NCBI GenBank assembly: GCA_964399985.1
Contig: CAYNRY010000001.1
Span: forward strand, 310,001 to 374,000
Direction of reading: 5' to 3'
From: Micavibrio_B sp964399985
GTDB lineage: Bacteria; Pseudomonadota; Alphaproteobacteria; Micavibrionales; Micavibrionaceae
DNA length: 64,000 nt
A program made the translations under genes and the position numbers. The stretch's first letter is position 1. Each line of letters begins with the position of its first letter. The notes beneath the pieces were generated by a model. That model saw only the letters and a list, made by a program, of their open reading frames with translations, was not told where the DNA came from and made no database searches. Of the stretch, positions 27,820 through 37,041 are shown piece by piece.

Positions 27820-29092
27820 ATGGCCATAACTTTAAGATTTAATGGTACGGCAGTTATAGCATACGACAATGGTTCGCAAGTTGGATCGTGGACAGCGATA
27901 TCTGGCAATACCAGCTATTTAAATCCCTCATATACTAATTTAAGTGATTATGGTCCAATACCGGAAGGAAATTGGATTGTTAATCCAGCTAATATTCAAA
28001 ATATTGCTAATATCAGCGATGCTAATTATGTCGCCAGTATTGCTTCTGGAGGCTTGGCTGGACAATGGCCTGGCGTAGAAACCGCATGGGGATCTGAAAG
28101 ATTAGAACTTGCTCCAGCTGTTGGAACAGACACATTTGGCAGAGGCGGTTTTTTTTATGCATGGCGGAAGTTTTCCCGGATCAGCGGGCTGCATTGATTT
28201 TATGGATGAAGCAAGCTTCATGAATTTTATCAAGAATAATGTAACTGGTCCAATCAATCTGGAAGTTGATTACCCGCCGGGTTATACAGGTGTAGGGCAT
28301 CCATTTTTAAATGCGGCTCATAATTATCCATACGATCAAAATGACCAAGCACTTGATATCATTAGCAACGCTCGTGATCGACTTGGAAATATAAATGACT
28401 CTGTCCTTTTAAAAATATTACTGGGAGGGCCGTTGGGGTTGGGATTTGCAGGGAGCGTTATAGGAGCAGAAATTGCGGGAAAATTCTCCTCCTCCATCAA
28501 TGCCTCGTCTCCGCTTGTCCTCGATCTTGATGGCGACGGCCTAGAATTGTCGCAACTCAATCAAACTGGCACGGTTTATTGGGACGGCGATGTCGATGGG
28601 TTCCGCGAGGCATCTGCGTGGGTCAAGCCGGATGACGGTTTGCTGGTGCGCGATGTCAATGCCAATGGAAAGATCGACAATAATTCCGAACTCTTCGGCA
28701 ATAACGCGACCTATGCGAATGGGTTTTTAAATCTAAAATCTCTCGACAGCAATAACAGCAACACGATCACCAGCGCCGATGCTCAATGGGGCAGCTTAAA
28801 AGTCTGGAAAGACACCAATCAGGACGGCGTGTCGCAATCATCCGAGCTGTATACGTTATCATCTCTCGGCATTACGCAGATCAACCTGAACTATTCGAAT
28901 TCGACGACGGTCATCGCCGGAAACGAGATCAAGCAGACCTCGACCTTCGTCCAGAACGGTGTCACCAAAACAATCGTCGATGCATGGTTTGCGAATGATC
29001 AGGTAAGAAAATTCCGGAGCGTTTCCAGTGCGCTCATTTCATTCGCGGTAAATGATAATTTCGGAGAGCTGCCAGTCCGCGCAGCTTCTTGA
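27820..29092 (+). pseudogene. L,D-transpeptidase-like toxin domain fused to EF-hand cassette, frameshifted
   Basis: Two overlapping frames (27820-28197 and 28109-29092) join into one protein if one T is removed from the eight-T run at 28149-28156. The restored N-terminal domain contains YGPIPEGNW and then GFF-MHGGSFPGSAGCIDF, the His...Ser-x-Gly-Cys pattern of YkuD/Tlde1 (DUF2778-like) enzymes that act on peptidoglycan stem peptides. A hydrophobic helix follows, then the EF-hand block (about 28486-29004) with DLDGDG, DVNANGKIDNNSE and DTNQDGVSQSSE loops, then a short tail. A CTGGAG ribosome site precedes the ATG. As read it is broken; a slippage-controlled gene or a sequencing error is also possible. 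Confidence 0.75.
28486..29004 (+). repeat. EF-hand cassette repeat, copy B
   Basis: This copy is homologous to 30360-30881. Bases 28542-28839 are identical to 30419-30716 over 298 bp, with diverging edges. The last part (28901-29142) is also homologous to 27141-27384. It encodes calcium-binding-type loops common in RTX proteins. Confidence 0.95.
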
Positions 29093-29113
29093 TAATCGCA
29101 ATTATCTCTTAAA

Positions 29114-29220
29114 TAAAAGTTAAGTTTACAACCATAGGTTTAATAAATTAAGAAGGTTCTTGTGGATTGACAAGTCTTTTAAATCGGCGCAGTATCTTAA
29201 AAAGTCCAGGGGAATTAGTC
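29114..29220 (+). promoter_or_regulatory. Cassette leader repeat (copy 2)
   Basis: The 29 bp block at 29114-29142 is identical to 27356-27384, and TTGACA at 29167 lies at the same distance behind it as in copy 1. It precedes the second small-gene/toxin pair. A -10 element is not clear. Confidence 0.55.
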
Positions 29221-29760
29221 GTGAAAAAGCTCATTTTTATAACACTAGCAATAGTATTTGTAAGCTGCCCTGATCAAACTCAGGCTGCGTCTAGCCGATC
29301 TGATTGGCAAAAAGACAAAAGTGAAGTCACAAAAATAATTTCTAAGGATTGTAAGAAAGCTTTTGAGATTCTCTGGCCATGGGCGAAAGATGGCAATCAA
29401 GAGGCACGATTTGCGCTTCTCTTCTATACAATGATGGGAGATATGTATTGGCCAGAAGGAAGTGACAATGCATCACGTCAACGCGATATAATTATTTTAG
29501 CAATTCATAGCAGTGGTTATAAAATTTCTAAAAATGAAAACGACTTACAGCAGGCTGCATTTTTGATGGGAAATTTGGACAAGACAAGTTCTGGCAAGCA
29601 ATTTTTAAAATGTTTAGAAAATAAAGGCTCTGATAAATGCGTTAATCAAGCTGTAGAAGAAAGCGTAGTTCCTTCTTTTGAGAGTTTTTCAGAGCAAACA
29701 GAAATACTTTTATCTAATGGCTTTAAAATTGAATGTAACAGAAAATCAGGCGCTTACTAG
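29221..29760 (+). CDS. Small exported protein, candidate immunity protein
   Basis: I start at GTG 29221, which has AGGGGA about 8 bp upstream and puts the signal peptide (KKLIFITLAIVFVSC) at the N-terminus; the TTG at 29167 is not supported. The product is 179 residues. It is either a lipoprotein (Cys after FVS) or a Sec substrate cut near TQAA. The mature part is helical and contains a Sel1/TPR-like stretch (AFEILWPWAKDGNQEARFAL) and three cysteines. It ends 12 bp before the large RTX gene. A periplasmic protector or inhibitor role is inferred from the repeated gene order. Confidence 0.55.
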   Translation: MKKLIFITLAIVFVSCPDQTQAASSRSDWQKDKSEVTKIISKDCKKAFEILWPWAKDGNQEARFALLFYTMMGDMYWPEGSDNASRQRDIIILAIHSSGYKISKNENDLQQAAFLMGNLDKTSSGKQFLKCLENKGSDKCVNQAVEESVVPSFESFSEQTEILLSNGFKIECNRKSGAY

Positions 29761-29772
29761 TGGGGGCCATTT

Positions 29773-32700
29773 ATGCCGTATAGAAATCTGACAACAGAAG
29801 AAATAGCTTTAGCTCAAACTCGTTTTGGCAATTCTATCGATTATACACAAGTGAAGATTTATAATGAAAAATGGAATCCACTTCAACCAGATGATAGGGC
29901 TATTACTCCTAATGGGAATATTTATTTTTCTTCATTAGATGTGATGTACTCTACTAACTTTGGAACGGATACTATATCAAAGCAAAGTGAATTTATGCAT
30001 GAAATGACACATGTGTGGCAATTACAGCAGGGTTTTTCAAATAATCTAACGTATCTTGGCTACGCAGCTTTTGAACGTAATTATAACTACAATAAGATAT
30101 TCAATGGAGTGCAATTCAAAAATCTGGGGATTGAAGAGCAAGCGCAATTTTTGCAAGATTATTTTTTGGTTGCTAATGGCCAATCACCGATAATTCCTAC
30201 CGGAAAAACTTTTGCCGAATATCAGGCAGAATTACCAATAGATTTTCTAAGTGATACTTATATTATAGAAATTGATAGTAATCAACACTTTGAATTTATT
30301 CGACCTAGATTTGATAGTAGTGAAGAACTTCCCTCTCACTTGACAAATATAAGTTCCAAATTCTCCTCTGCGATCAATGCCTCGTCTCCGCTTGTCCTCG
30401 ACCTCGACGGTGACGGCATAGAATTGTCGCAACTCAATCAAACTGGCACGGTTTATTGGGACGGCGATGTCGATGGGTTCCGCGAGGCATCTGCGTGGGT
30501 CAAGCCGGATGACGGTTTGCTGGTGCGCGATGTCAATGCCAATGGAAAGATCGACAATAATTCCGAACTCTTCGGCAATAACGCGACCTATGCGAATGGG
30601 TTTTTAAATCTAAAATCTCTCGACAGCAATAACAGCAACACGATCACCAGCGCCGATGCTCAATGGGGCAGCTTAAAAGTCTGGAAAGACACCAATCAGG
30701 ACGGCGTGTCGCAATCGAGCGAGCTATATACTTTATCGTCGCTCGGCATTACGCAGATCAATCTGAACTATTCGAATTCAACGACGGTTATCGCCGGAAA
30801 CGAGATCAAACAGATATCGACCTTCGTCCAGAACGGCGCCACCAAAGCAATCGTCGATGCATGGTTTGCCAATGATCAGGTCAATTCCGTTTATGACGGC
30901 TCTTATACTCTTAATACGGCGACGCTGTTCCTGCCAACGCTGCGCGGTTACGGTTCTTTGCCCGATCTTCATATCTCGATGAGCCAGAATTCCGCGCTGC
31001 TGACCGCCGTTCAGAATTTTACCAATAAAACCCTCGCCGATATGGTCAATCCGAATTCTACGGCGAAAGCGGATTTCAAAGCCATCCTCTATAAATGGGC
31101 GGGCGTGGAATCCGTCGTCAATGGATCGCGCGGCGCGGAAGTCAACGCCAAGGATCTTGCATTTCTTGAAAAAATGATGGGGCGTCCTTGGGTGCAGGTG
31201 AATAACGGAAACGACCCCAGCCCGAACGGCAACGCCTCCGGTCTTTTGAACGACGCCATCAATCTGGCCATCGACAATCTTTACGCGCGCATGGTGTTTC
31301 AGGCGGGCGGCTCGGCATTGTTCACAGTGAAGCCAAGCTATAATCCGGTCACGGACGCTTTCGAGGGAACGGGCGTCACGCTGGATATGACCGCTATTCA
31401 GGCACTGTTCACCGGCAATACGCTTTCGACATGGGATCTGGGTAAAAAATGGATCAATGTCTTTACATTGTTAAATACCGCTTATGACCTCGACAGCCTG
31501 TCTACAGCGAACAAGAACGCGCTGACGACATATGTCGCGTCTACCGATGCGACAGGCCATTTAACCTATGCCAATATCAAGGCGTCCGTGGATTCATGGG
31601 GGCATTTAAGCGATACAGATACCGGCTTCGGTTCCGACGTGATCACCGGAACTACCGGGAATGATGTTCTCAGGGGGCGTTATATCGATGAAATCATCAA
31701 TGCCGGTTCAGGTCACGATACGGTATACGGCGGTTAAAGCGGTGATACGATTAACGGCCAGGTCGGAAACGACATTCTCGTCGGCGAGGAAGGCGATGAC
31801 ACGTTAAAGGGCGAGGACGGGAACGATATACTCGTCGGCGGCGCAGGCAATGACTATCTGGAAGGCGCTCTTGGCAACGACATTTACGTTGTGGGCAATG
31901 GGCTCGACACGATCCGCGAAGGAAATTATCAAGGCGGAACGGATATTATCCAGATCGAAGGCAATTATACGACCGCGCAGATAACAACGCAGAGAAATGC
32001 GGTCTATAACTGGGATATGGATGTGTATGCCAACGGGACGAAAATCGCGACGGTTCAGGATCAGTTTGCCTCCACTGCTGCCGCAGTCGAAAGCATAAAG
32101 CTGGCCAATGGCAGCACGATCAATCTTCTGACCAAACAATATACGACAAACGGCACATCCAGCGGAGAAACAATTTACGGGATAAGAGCCGGAGCGAATA
32201 ATGCCGATATCATCAACGGCCTTGGCGGTAACGACTCTATCTATGGTTATGAAGGCAACGACCGAATTACCGGCGGCATAGGTAATGATTATTTATATGG
32301 AGGCTTGGGAAATGATACATATGTATATGCAAGCGGAGATGGATTGGATTCTATTTTGGAAGAAGGCGGAACTGATACAGTCCAATTTACCTCCAGCACA
32401 TTGACTTTAAGCAATCTCACGAAACTTCAGTCAGGGCAGAATCTCGATATATATTTTAGCGGTGTGAAGACTCTCACGCTAACGCAATATTTTTTACTTG
32501 ATAGAGAGATTGAAACTCTGAAATTCTCCGATGGTACGACCTATAATTTATCCGCAGAGATTTATACTCTGCTTGGGACGTCAGCGGGAGAAAACCTTTT
32601 CACTTATTCTGGGAGAATAATCGATTATATTTACGGGTATGCAGGAAACGACAATATTTCCTCAGGTGCGGGCAATGACCGCCTCTATGGAGGGGATGGC

Positions 32701-33552
32701 AATGACTCCTTGAATGCAGGAGACGGTAACGATCTTCTCTACGGCGAGAATAATGATGATGTACTTTACGGCGAAGGCGGTAACGATACGCTCGATGGCG
32801 GCGCCGGAGTCGACACGCTATATGGCGGGGCAGGAAACGACACATATGTCATTCGTTTTAATCAGGGGTTGGATACGATCGATGAAAGCGGCAACGGCGG
32901 AACCGATACCATTCAGTTTACAGGCAATGCCGCATGGACACAGGCAAATTTCGCGGCTGTTGTAAGTGGAAGTCAGATCAATTTCAATTTTAGTGGTGTG
33001 ACGGTTGCCAAAGCATATATGGCTTATAATGCCGGATATTCGATTGAAACGATTAAATTTCACGACAACACTATTTTTGATTTTGGTAATTTCCTTTGGG
33101 TAAAAACAGGTACGTCTTCAGGTGAAACTATTACAGGTAATAGCGGACTGCGAGACTCTCTGGAAGGCCTTGGTGGTAACGATACACTCTACGGGTATGA
33201 CGGCAATGACGTTCTTTCCGGCGGCGCTGGAACAGATACGCTTGTTGGCGGGGCGGGTGCAGATAATTTTGTTTTCAAAACAACAACGCTTGGTTCTGTC
33301 GATACGATTAGCGACTTTAGTACCGCTCAAGGCGATAAGCTTGATATTTCTCAAATTCTGGTCGGCTATGATCCTTTGACCAGTCTGATTGATAACTTTT
33401 TATCGTTCACCGTATCAGGATCAAATACGACAGTAAGAGTTGATCGTGACGGTACAGGTTCGACCTATGCCTCTCAGAATATCGCCATCCTGACCGGCGT
33501 GACGGGCCTCGATGCGGATGCGATGCTGACCAGCGGAAATTTGGTCGCATGA
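29773..33552 (+). pseudogene. Large RTX protein with metallopeptidase-like N-terminus, interrupted by one TAA
   Basis: One frame runs from the ATG at 29773 (GGGGG upstream) to 33552, 1259 codons, broken only by TAA at 31735-31737. In order it has: a gluzincin-like domain with HEMTH at residues 76-80 and a downstream EEQAQ; the EF-hand block (about residues 196-370); a helical region with DUF-like RTX-associated character; GGxGxD nonapeptide repeats; hemolysin-related segments (GNDTYVYASGDGLD, LKFSDGT); and a type I secretion C-terminal target region (ISDFSTAQGDKLDIS). Without the stop it would be an exported calcium-binding toxin or protease. No type I secretion genes are in the window. As read, only the 654-residue N-terminal part would be made. 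Confidence 0.85.
30360..30881 (+). repeat. EF-hand cassette repeat, copy C
   Basis: This partner of copy B is 298 bp identical over 30419-30716. It lies inside the large RTX gene, after which the sequence continues into RTX-specific DNA instead of the short tail found in copies A and B. Confidence 0.95.
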
Positions 33553-33570
33553 AGTTTTTACCTATCCGTT

Positions 33571-34752
33571 CTAAATAGTTGGCAGATTAACTTCGAAATA
33601 GGTCCCTTCTTCATCGGTTGAACGCGCCGAAATCGTGCCACCGTGCGCGATTGCTATTTCTTTGGCGATATAGAGACCTAAGCCTAAACTTGTGGATGGC
33701 GCGGTAATCTCGCTGCCTGCTTTTCCCTGAATAAAGCGTTCAAATATATTAGGGAGAATTTTCAAAGGGATTGTCGTGCCCTGATTATGGATTAAAAACT
33801 TTATACCTGTTTCTGTTTTTTCTGCTTTCAGTTTTACGGGATGGTCAGGGTCTCCATGCTGGATAGCATTGCCTACCAGGTTACCCAGAAGTTGTGAAAT
33901 TCTGGCTTCGTCCCAATCGCCTTCCAGCCACGCATCGCCTTCAAAATTAAGTTCTCTGTCAGGATAGATGGCTTTCATTTCCGCCAATACATTTTTGCAT
34001 GTTTCTGCAAGATCCGTCGGCATTCTTTTAATGCTTATTCCTTCACCAATCTGGACTCTCGTAAGCTCGATAAGATCTGTGATCATATGGGACATTCGTC
34101 CTGCGCTAACAATAATTTGTTCGGCAAAATTGATATTACCGCGTTTTAGATTGCCGGAAAGCATTAACTGGGAAAAGCCCGATATGGCATTAAGAGGCGA
34201 TCGCAGATCATGGCCGAGTATGCCAAGAAAGAGCTCGCGGCCTTCCTGAACCTTTTTGGAATATCTGACTTCGGCTTCGGTCAAAGCCTGGTCAATAGCT
34301 TCATTAAAACGTGTAATGTCATAGACATCTTCAGAAGTGATAATGTCATTCTTCGCGTGCCATAATCTTATAACGGAAGCTCTTAAAGCACGAAATTCAG
34401 AGATAAGCTGAGCAGAAGATAAACCCATGCGTACTCTTGCTAGCGCATGGGTTTCCGCCGGACTATCTCCGGTGCCTGATTGCTCACTGCCTTCTGATTT
34501 ATCCTGCTGCTCTTGGGCGGTTTGTTGCCGGTCCATATCAGAGGCTATCTCTTTTAGGATACCTGTAATTCCATCCCTTAATGCGGATTTGCTAAAATCT
34601 GCTTCAGGCAAAAGCGTCGATGCAAAATTTTCCCATTCAATGGAAATGCCTTCAGTGTTTTCATGTATAAATGCGGCAAGTTTCATAACGATTTCCAATG
34701 CTGTAAGTAAAGGTCCCATGTCCTTGCTTAAATAGCGAGTTATTTCGCTCAA
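33571..34752 (-). CDS. Cytoplasmic sensor histidine kinase
   Basis: The 393-residue protein has no membrane segment. An N-terminal RsbRD/sensor-like helical region (about residues 1-165) includes a Gln/Ser/Glu-rich linker near 95-115. A HisKA domain follows with the H-box GILGHDLRSPLNAISGF, then HATPase_c with N-box NLVGNAIQHGD and GLGLYIAKEIA. It is divergent from the receiver gene at 34953 with 200 bp between them, so the two may share regulation. The signal is unknown. Confidence 0.85.
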   Translation of the reverse strand: MSEITRYLSKDMGPLLTALEIVMKLAAFIHENTEGISIEWENFASTLLPEADFSKSALRDGITGILKEIASDMDRQQTAQEQQDKSEGSEQSGTGDSPAETHALARVRMGLSSAQLISEFRALRASVIRLWHAKNDIITSEDVYDITRFNEAIDQALTEAEVRYSKKVQEGRELFLGILGHDLRSPLNAISGFSQLMLSGNLKRGNINFAEQIIVSAGRMSHMITDLIELTRVQIGEGISIKRMPTDLAETCKNVLAEMKAIYPDRELNFEGDAWLEGDWDEARISQLLGNLVGNAIQHGDPDHPVKLKAEKTETGIKFLIHNQGTTIPLKILPNIFERFIQGKAGSEITAPSTSLGLGLYIAKEIAIAHGGTISARSTDEEGTYFEVNLPTI

Positions 34753-34926
34753 CTATTTTCTTAGTTGATTATTACAAGTCGGTTTAACAAATCTCATTCG
34801 ATAGTCACCACACAATAATAAAAGCGACATTCCTTCAAAAGAAGAGTACGGTAAGTGATATTGTCTTTATTGGTGAATACTAAGGTCACTGGCGGCAACC
34901 TGCTTCCGGACCAATTGCGCTGCTTG

Positions 34927-34940
34927 TCCTGTTAACAGGA
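34927..34940. promoter_or_regulatory. Perfect 14 bp palindrome TCCTGTTAACAGGA
   Basis: The palindrome ends 12 bp before the ATG of the receiver gene, and its right half runs into the AGGAAGAAGGA ribosome site. It could be an operator for a dimeric regulator or an RNA hairpin that covers the ribosome site. Confidence 0.45.
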
Positions 34941-34952
34941 AGAAGGACGCCA

Positions 34953-35393
34953 ATGCTTAAAGTCCTGATTGTAGAAGATAATCTTATGCTCGCCGATATG
35001 CTTGAAAACCTATTGGTTTCTCAAGGATATGATGTGTGCGGCATCGCCTGCACGGTCAGCGAAGCGGTTGCATTGGCGGATCGCTGTCACCCGGATTTGG
35101 CCATTATCGATTATAGGTTGGGGGAAGGCGGGTATGGCACCCAGATACTTCCTCTTCTAAGGGAAAAGACCAAGATGGGAATTTTATATGCATCCGGTAA
35201 CGATCTTAAGAATGAATTGAATGAAGAGGACGGGGATGCATTTATAAGTAAGCCTTATCCTATCCATGATTTATTAAAGGCGCTGAAAATTGTTCGTCAG
35301 GTAAAAATGCATGAAGTTATCATTCGTTCTCTTTTTCCCAAAAATTTCCATCTTTTAGATAATTCTATTGTATCAAAAAGCCACTTGGCATGA
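34953..35393 (+). CDS. Single-domain response regulator
   Basis: This 146-residue receiver domain has the acidic pocket at IVEDN, phospho-acceptor Asp in LAIIDYRLGE, and Lys in ISKPYPI. A short extension after the receiver has no DNA-binding motif. Its stop overlaps the start of the HWE-type kinase by 4 bp, so the two are likely partners. Confidence 0.88.
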   Translation: MLKVLIVEDNLMLADMLENLLVSQGYDVCGIACTVSEAVALADRCHPDLAIIDYRLGEGGYGTQILPLLREKTKMGILYASGNDLKNELNEEDGDAFISKPYPIHDLLKALKIVRQVKMHEVIIRSLFPKNFHLLDNSIVSKSHLA

Positions 35394-36550
35394 ATACAAA
35401 ACGAACTATAGAAAAGCTCCTGCGTCAACAAGCGGCTCTTGCTGATTTTGGCAGTTTTGCTTTCGGAGAAACCGATTTACAAAAAATACTTACGGAGGCC
35501 GCCAGAATTTGTGCTGAGAGCCTGGGGGTACCCTTTTCAAAAATTTGTCAATACAGGTCCGTAAGTAACGATTTGCTTGTCGTTGCAGGCCATGGCTGGA
35601 AATCCAATGTTGTTGGTCATGTCATATCCCAAGCCGATGAAAGCTCTACACAAGGACGTGCTTTCGTAACCGGTGAGCCTGTCATCCTTGAAGATATCAA
35701 CAAAAACAACAGCTACGACCTGCCGGATTTTTATTCGGAACATGGGATTATATCCACTGTGGACGTTCTTATAAAAGGCAAAGCTGGCCCGTTTGGCGTA
35801 TTGGAGGCCGACTGCTCCACTCAACATACTTTCGATGAGCATGACATTAATTTTCTTACAGGGTTCGCAAATGTGGTAGCAGAAGCTGTTGGCACATCAG
35901 AGCGCACGGCGACATTACAAGCTACACTATCCGAAATGCACGACCTGGTTGATCAAAAGGGCGTGCTGGCCGCAGAACTCCAACACCGTGTCCGAAATAA
36001 TTTACAACTTGTTTATAATATGCTGATCCAGCAGATTGAGTTTTCTGATCAAAATGGCACTGAAGGCATTCAGACAATTGCAAGACGGGTCATGAGCCTG
36101 GCCAATATTTACGATCATCTTCTCAATCATGGGTTGGTTCAGACAATTGACTTTGGTGCCTATCTGCAATCTCTATGTGAAAACCTTCAGGATTTTCAGG
36201 GTAAAAGGCAATCTGAAATCACTTTAGTTTGTGATGTCATGCCTATGGCATTGGAAATTGATTTAGTAACCTCTTTAGGAATAATAGTAACGGAGGTAAT
36301 TTCAAATTCTTACCTGCATGCATTTCCTGACGGGTCAGGAAGTATTACAGTTCAGCTAATTCAAAAAGATAATTCGGGTCTATTGACGATTTTTGATGAT
36401 GGAACAGGGTTCACCGAGAAAAAAATTAGCAAACGCCATGGGATCGGATTGATAAAACGACTTATGGAGCAGTCACATGGTACGGCGAAATTAGAATCGG
36501 ATCAGGGTACCAAATGGGTTCTGACTTTTCCTATTACCCCAACCCTTTAA
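35390..36550 (+). CDS. GAF-domain histidine kinase of the HisKA_2/HWE class
   Basis: The 386-residue soluble protein has a GAF domain (about residues 20-165). A HisKA_2 phosphorylation site follows (ELQHRVRNNLQLVYNML, His near residue 200), then an HATPase domain with ISNSYLHAFPDGSG and GIGLIKRLM. This kinase class is typical of alphaproteobacterial light and stress pathways. It is coupled to the preceding receiver. The metal efflux operon follows 90 bp downstream, but a regulatory link is only suggested by position. Confidence 0.88.
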   Translation: MNTKRTIEKLLRQQAALADFGSFAFGETDLQKILTEAARICAESLGVPFSKICQYRSVSNDLLVVAGHGWKSNVVGHVISQADESSTQGRAFVTGEPVILEDINKNNSYDLPDFYSEHGIISTVDVLIKGKAGPFGVLEADCSTQHTFDEHDINFLTGFANVVAEAVGTSERTATLQATLSEMHDLVDQKGVLAAELQHRVRNNLQLVYNMLIQQIEFSDQNGTEGIQTIARRVMSLANIYDHLLNHGLVQTIDFGAYLQSLCENLQDFQGKRQSEITLVCDVMPMALEIDLVTSLGIIVTEVISNSYLHAFPDGSGSITVQLIQKDNSGLLTIFDDGTGFTEKKISKRHGIGLIKRLMEQSHGTAKLESDQGTKWVLTFPITPTL

Positions 36551-36639
36551 TTTTGAGTAGGGGTCATGCAGGCAGGACAAAAGCAGACCTACTTAACTAT
36601 CCGTTTGCAATTTTGCAGCATTTTGAATATGACAGAAAT

Positions 36640-36996
36640 ATGAATCTCTCGTTGCGCAGATTTTTTAGCACATTTGTCGCCATAGCCTTGGCGGCATTTA
36701 TTGTGTCTGCGATTTCCTCTTCTGTATTCGCTTCTAGCTTCAAAGCAGATGCCTCAACTGTTCATTTCAATGATGGTGAAAAAAGCGATAAATCTTCTGA
36801 CCATCAAAATGATGGGCAATGCGATGATGGCTGTTGTATTAGCCATTGTTTTCATTGCACTGGGTTTGCAATGCCTGCAACTCAAACATTTTCTGTTCCA
36901 TCTGTCAGTTATACAGGAAGTTTGATCCTTTCAGATCAAAAGGCAGAAGGTAATCCATCAGCACCTCAACTGCGCCCACCCAAACAACTCGCGTAA
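36640..36996 (+). CDS. Small Cys/His-rich exported protein, CzcI-like
   Basis: From the ATG at 36640 the product is 118 residues with a signal peptide (FVAIALAAFIVSAISSSVFA) and a metal-ligand cluster CDDGCCISHCFHC near the middle. The longer frame from 36514 overlaps the kinase gene and buries the signal. Small proteins of this kind precede czcCBA operons (CzcI type) and are thought to bind or sense metal in the periplasm. It lies 45 bp before the czcC-like gene. Confidence 0.65.
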   Translation: MNLSLRRFFSTFVAIALAAFIVSAISSSVFASSFKADASTVHFNDGEKSDKSSDHQNDGQCDDGCCISHCFHCTGFAMPATQTFSVPSVSYTGSLILSDQKAEGNPSAPQLRPPKQLA

Positions 36997-37041
36997 CAGC
37001 TTCCTGCCATAACGGCATGTAACTTTTACCGAGGATTTTCC

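Noticed and set aside
31738..33300. Tandem-repeat or CRISPR-like appearance of GGC/GAT-rich DNA
   Set aside because: The periodicity is that of coding RTX nonapeptides, with varied codons and no direct repeat-spacer structure. No CRISPR array is seen anywhere in the window.
31891..33552. Separate RTX gene starting at GTG 31891
   Set aside because: It is in the same frame as the gene at 29773 and only one TAA separates them. RTX repeats continue upstream of 31891, so it is the C-terminal part of one gene.
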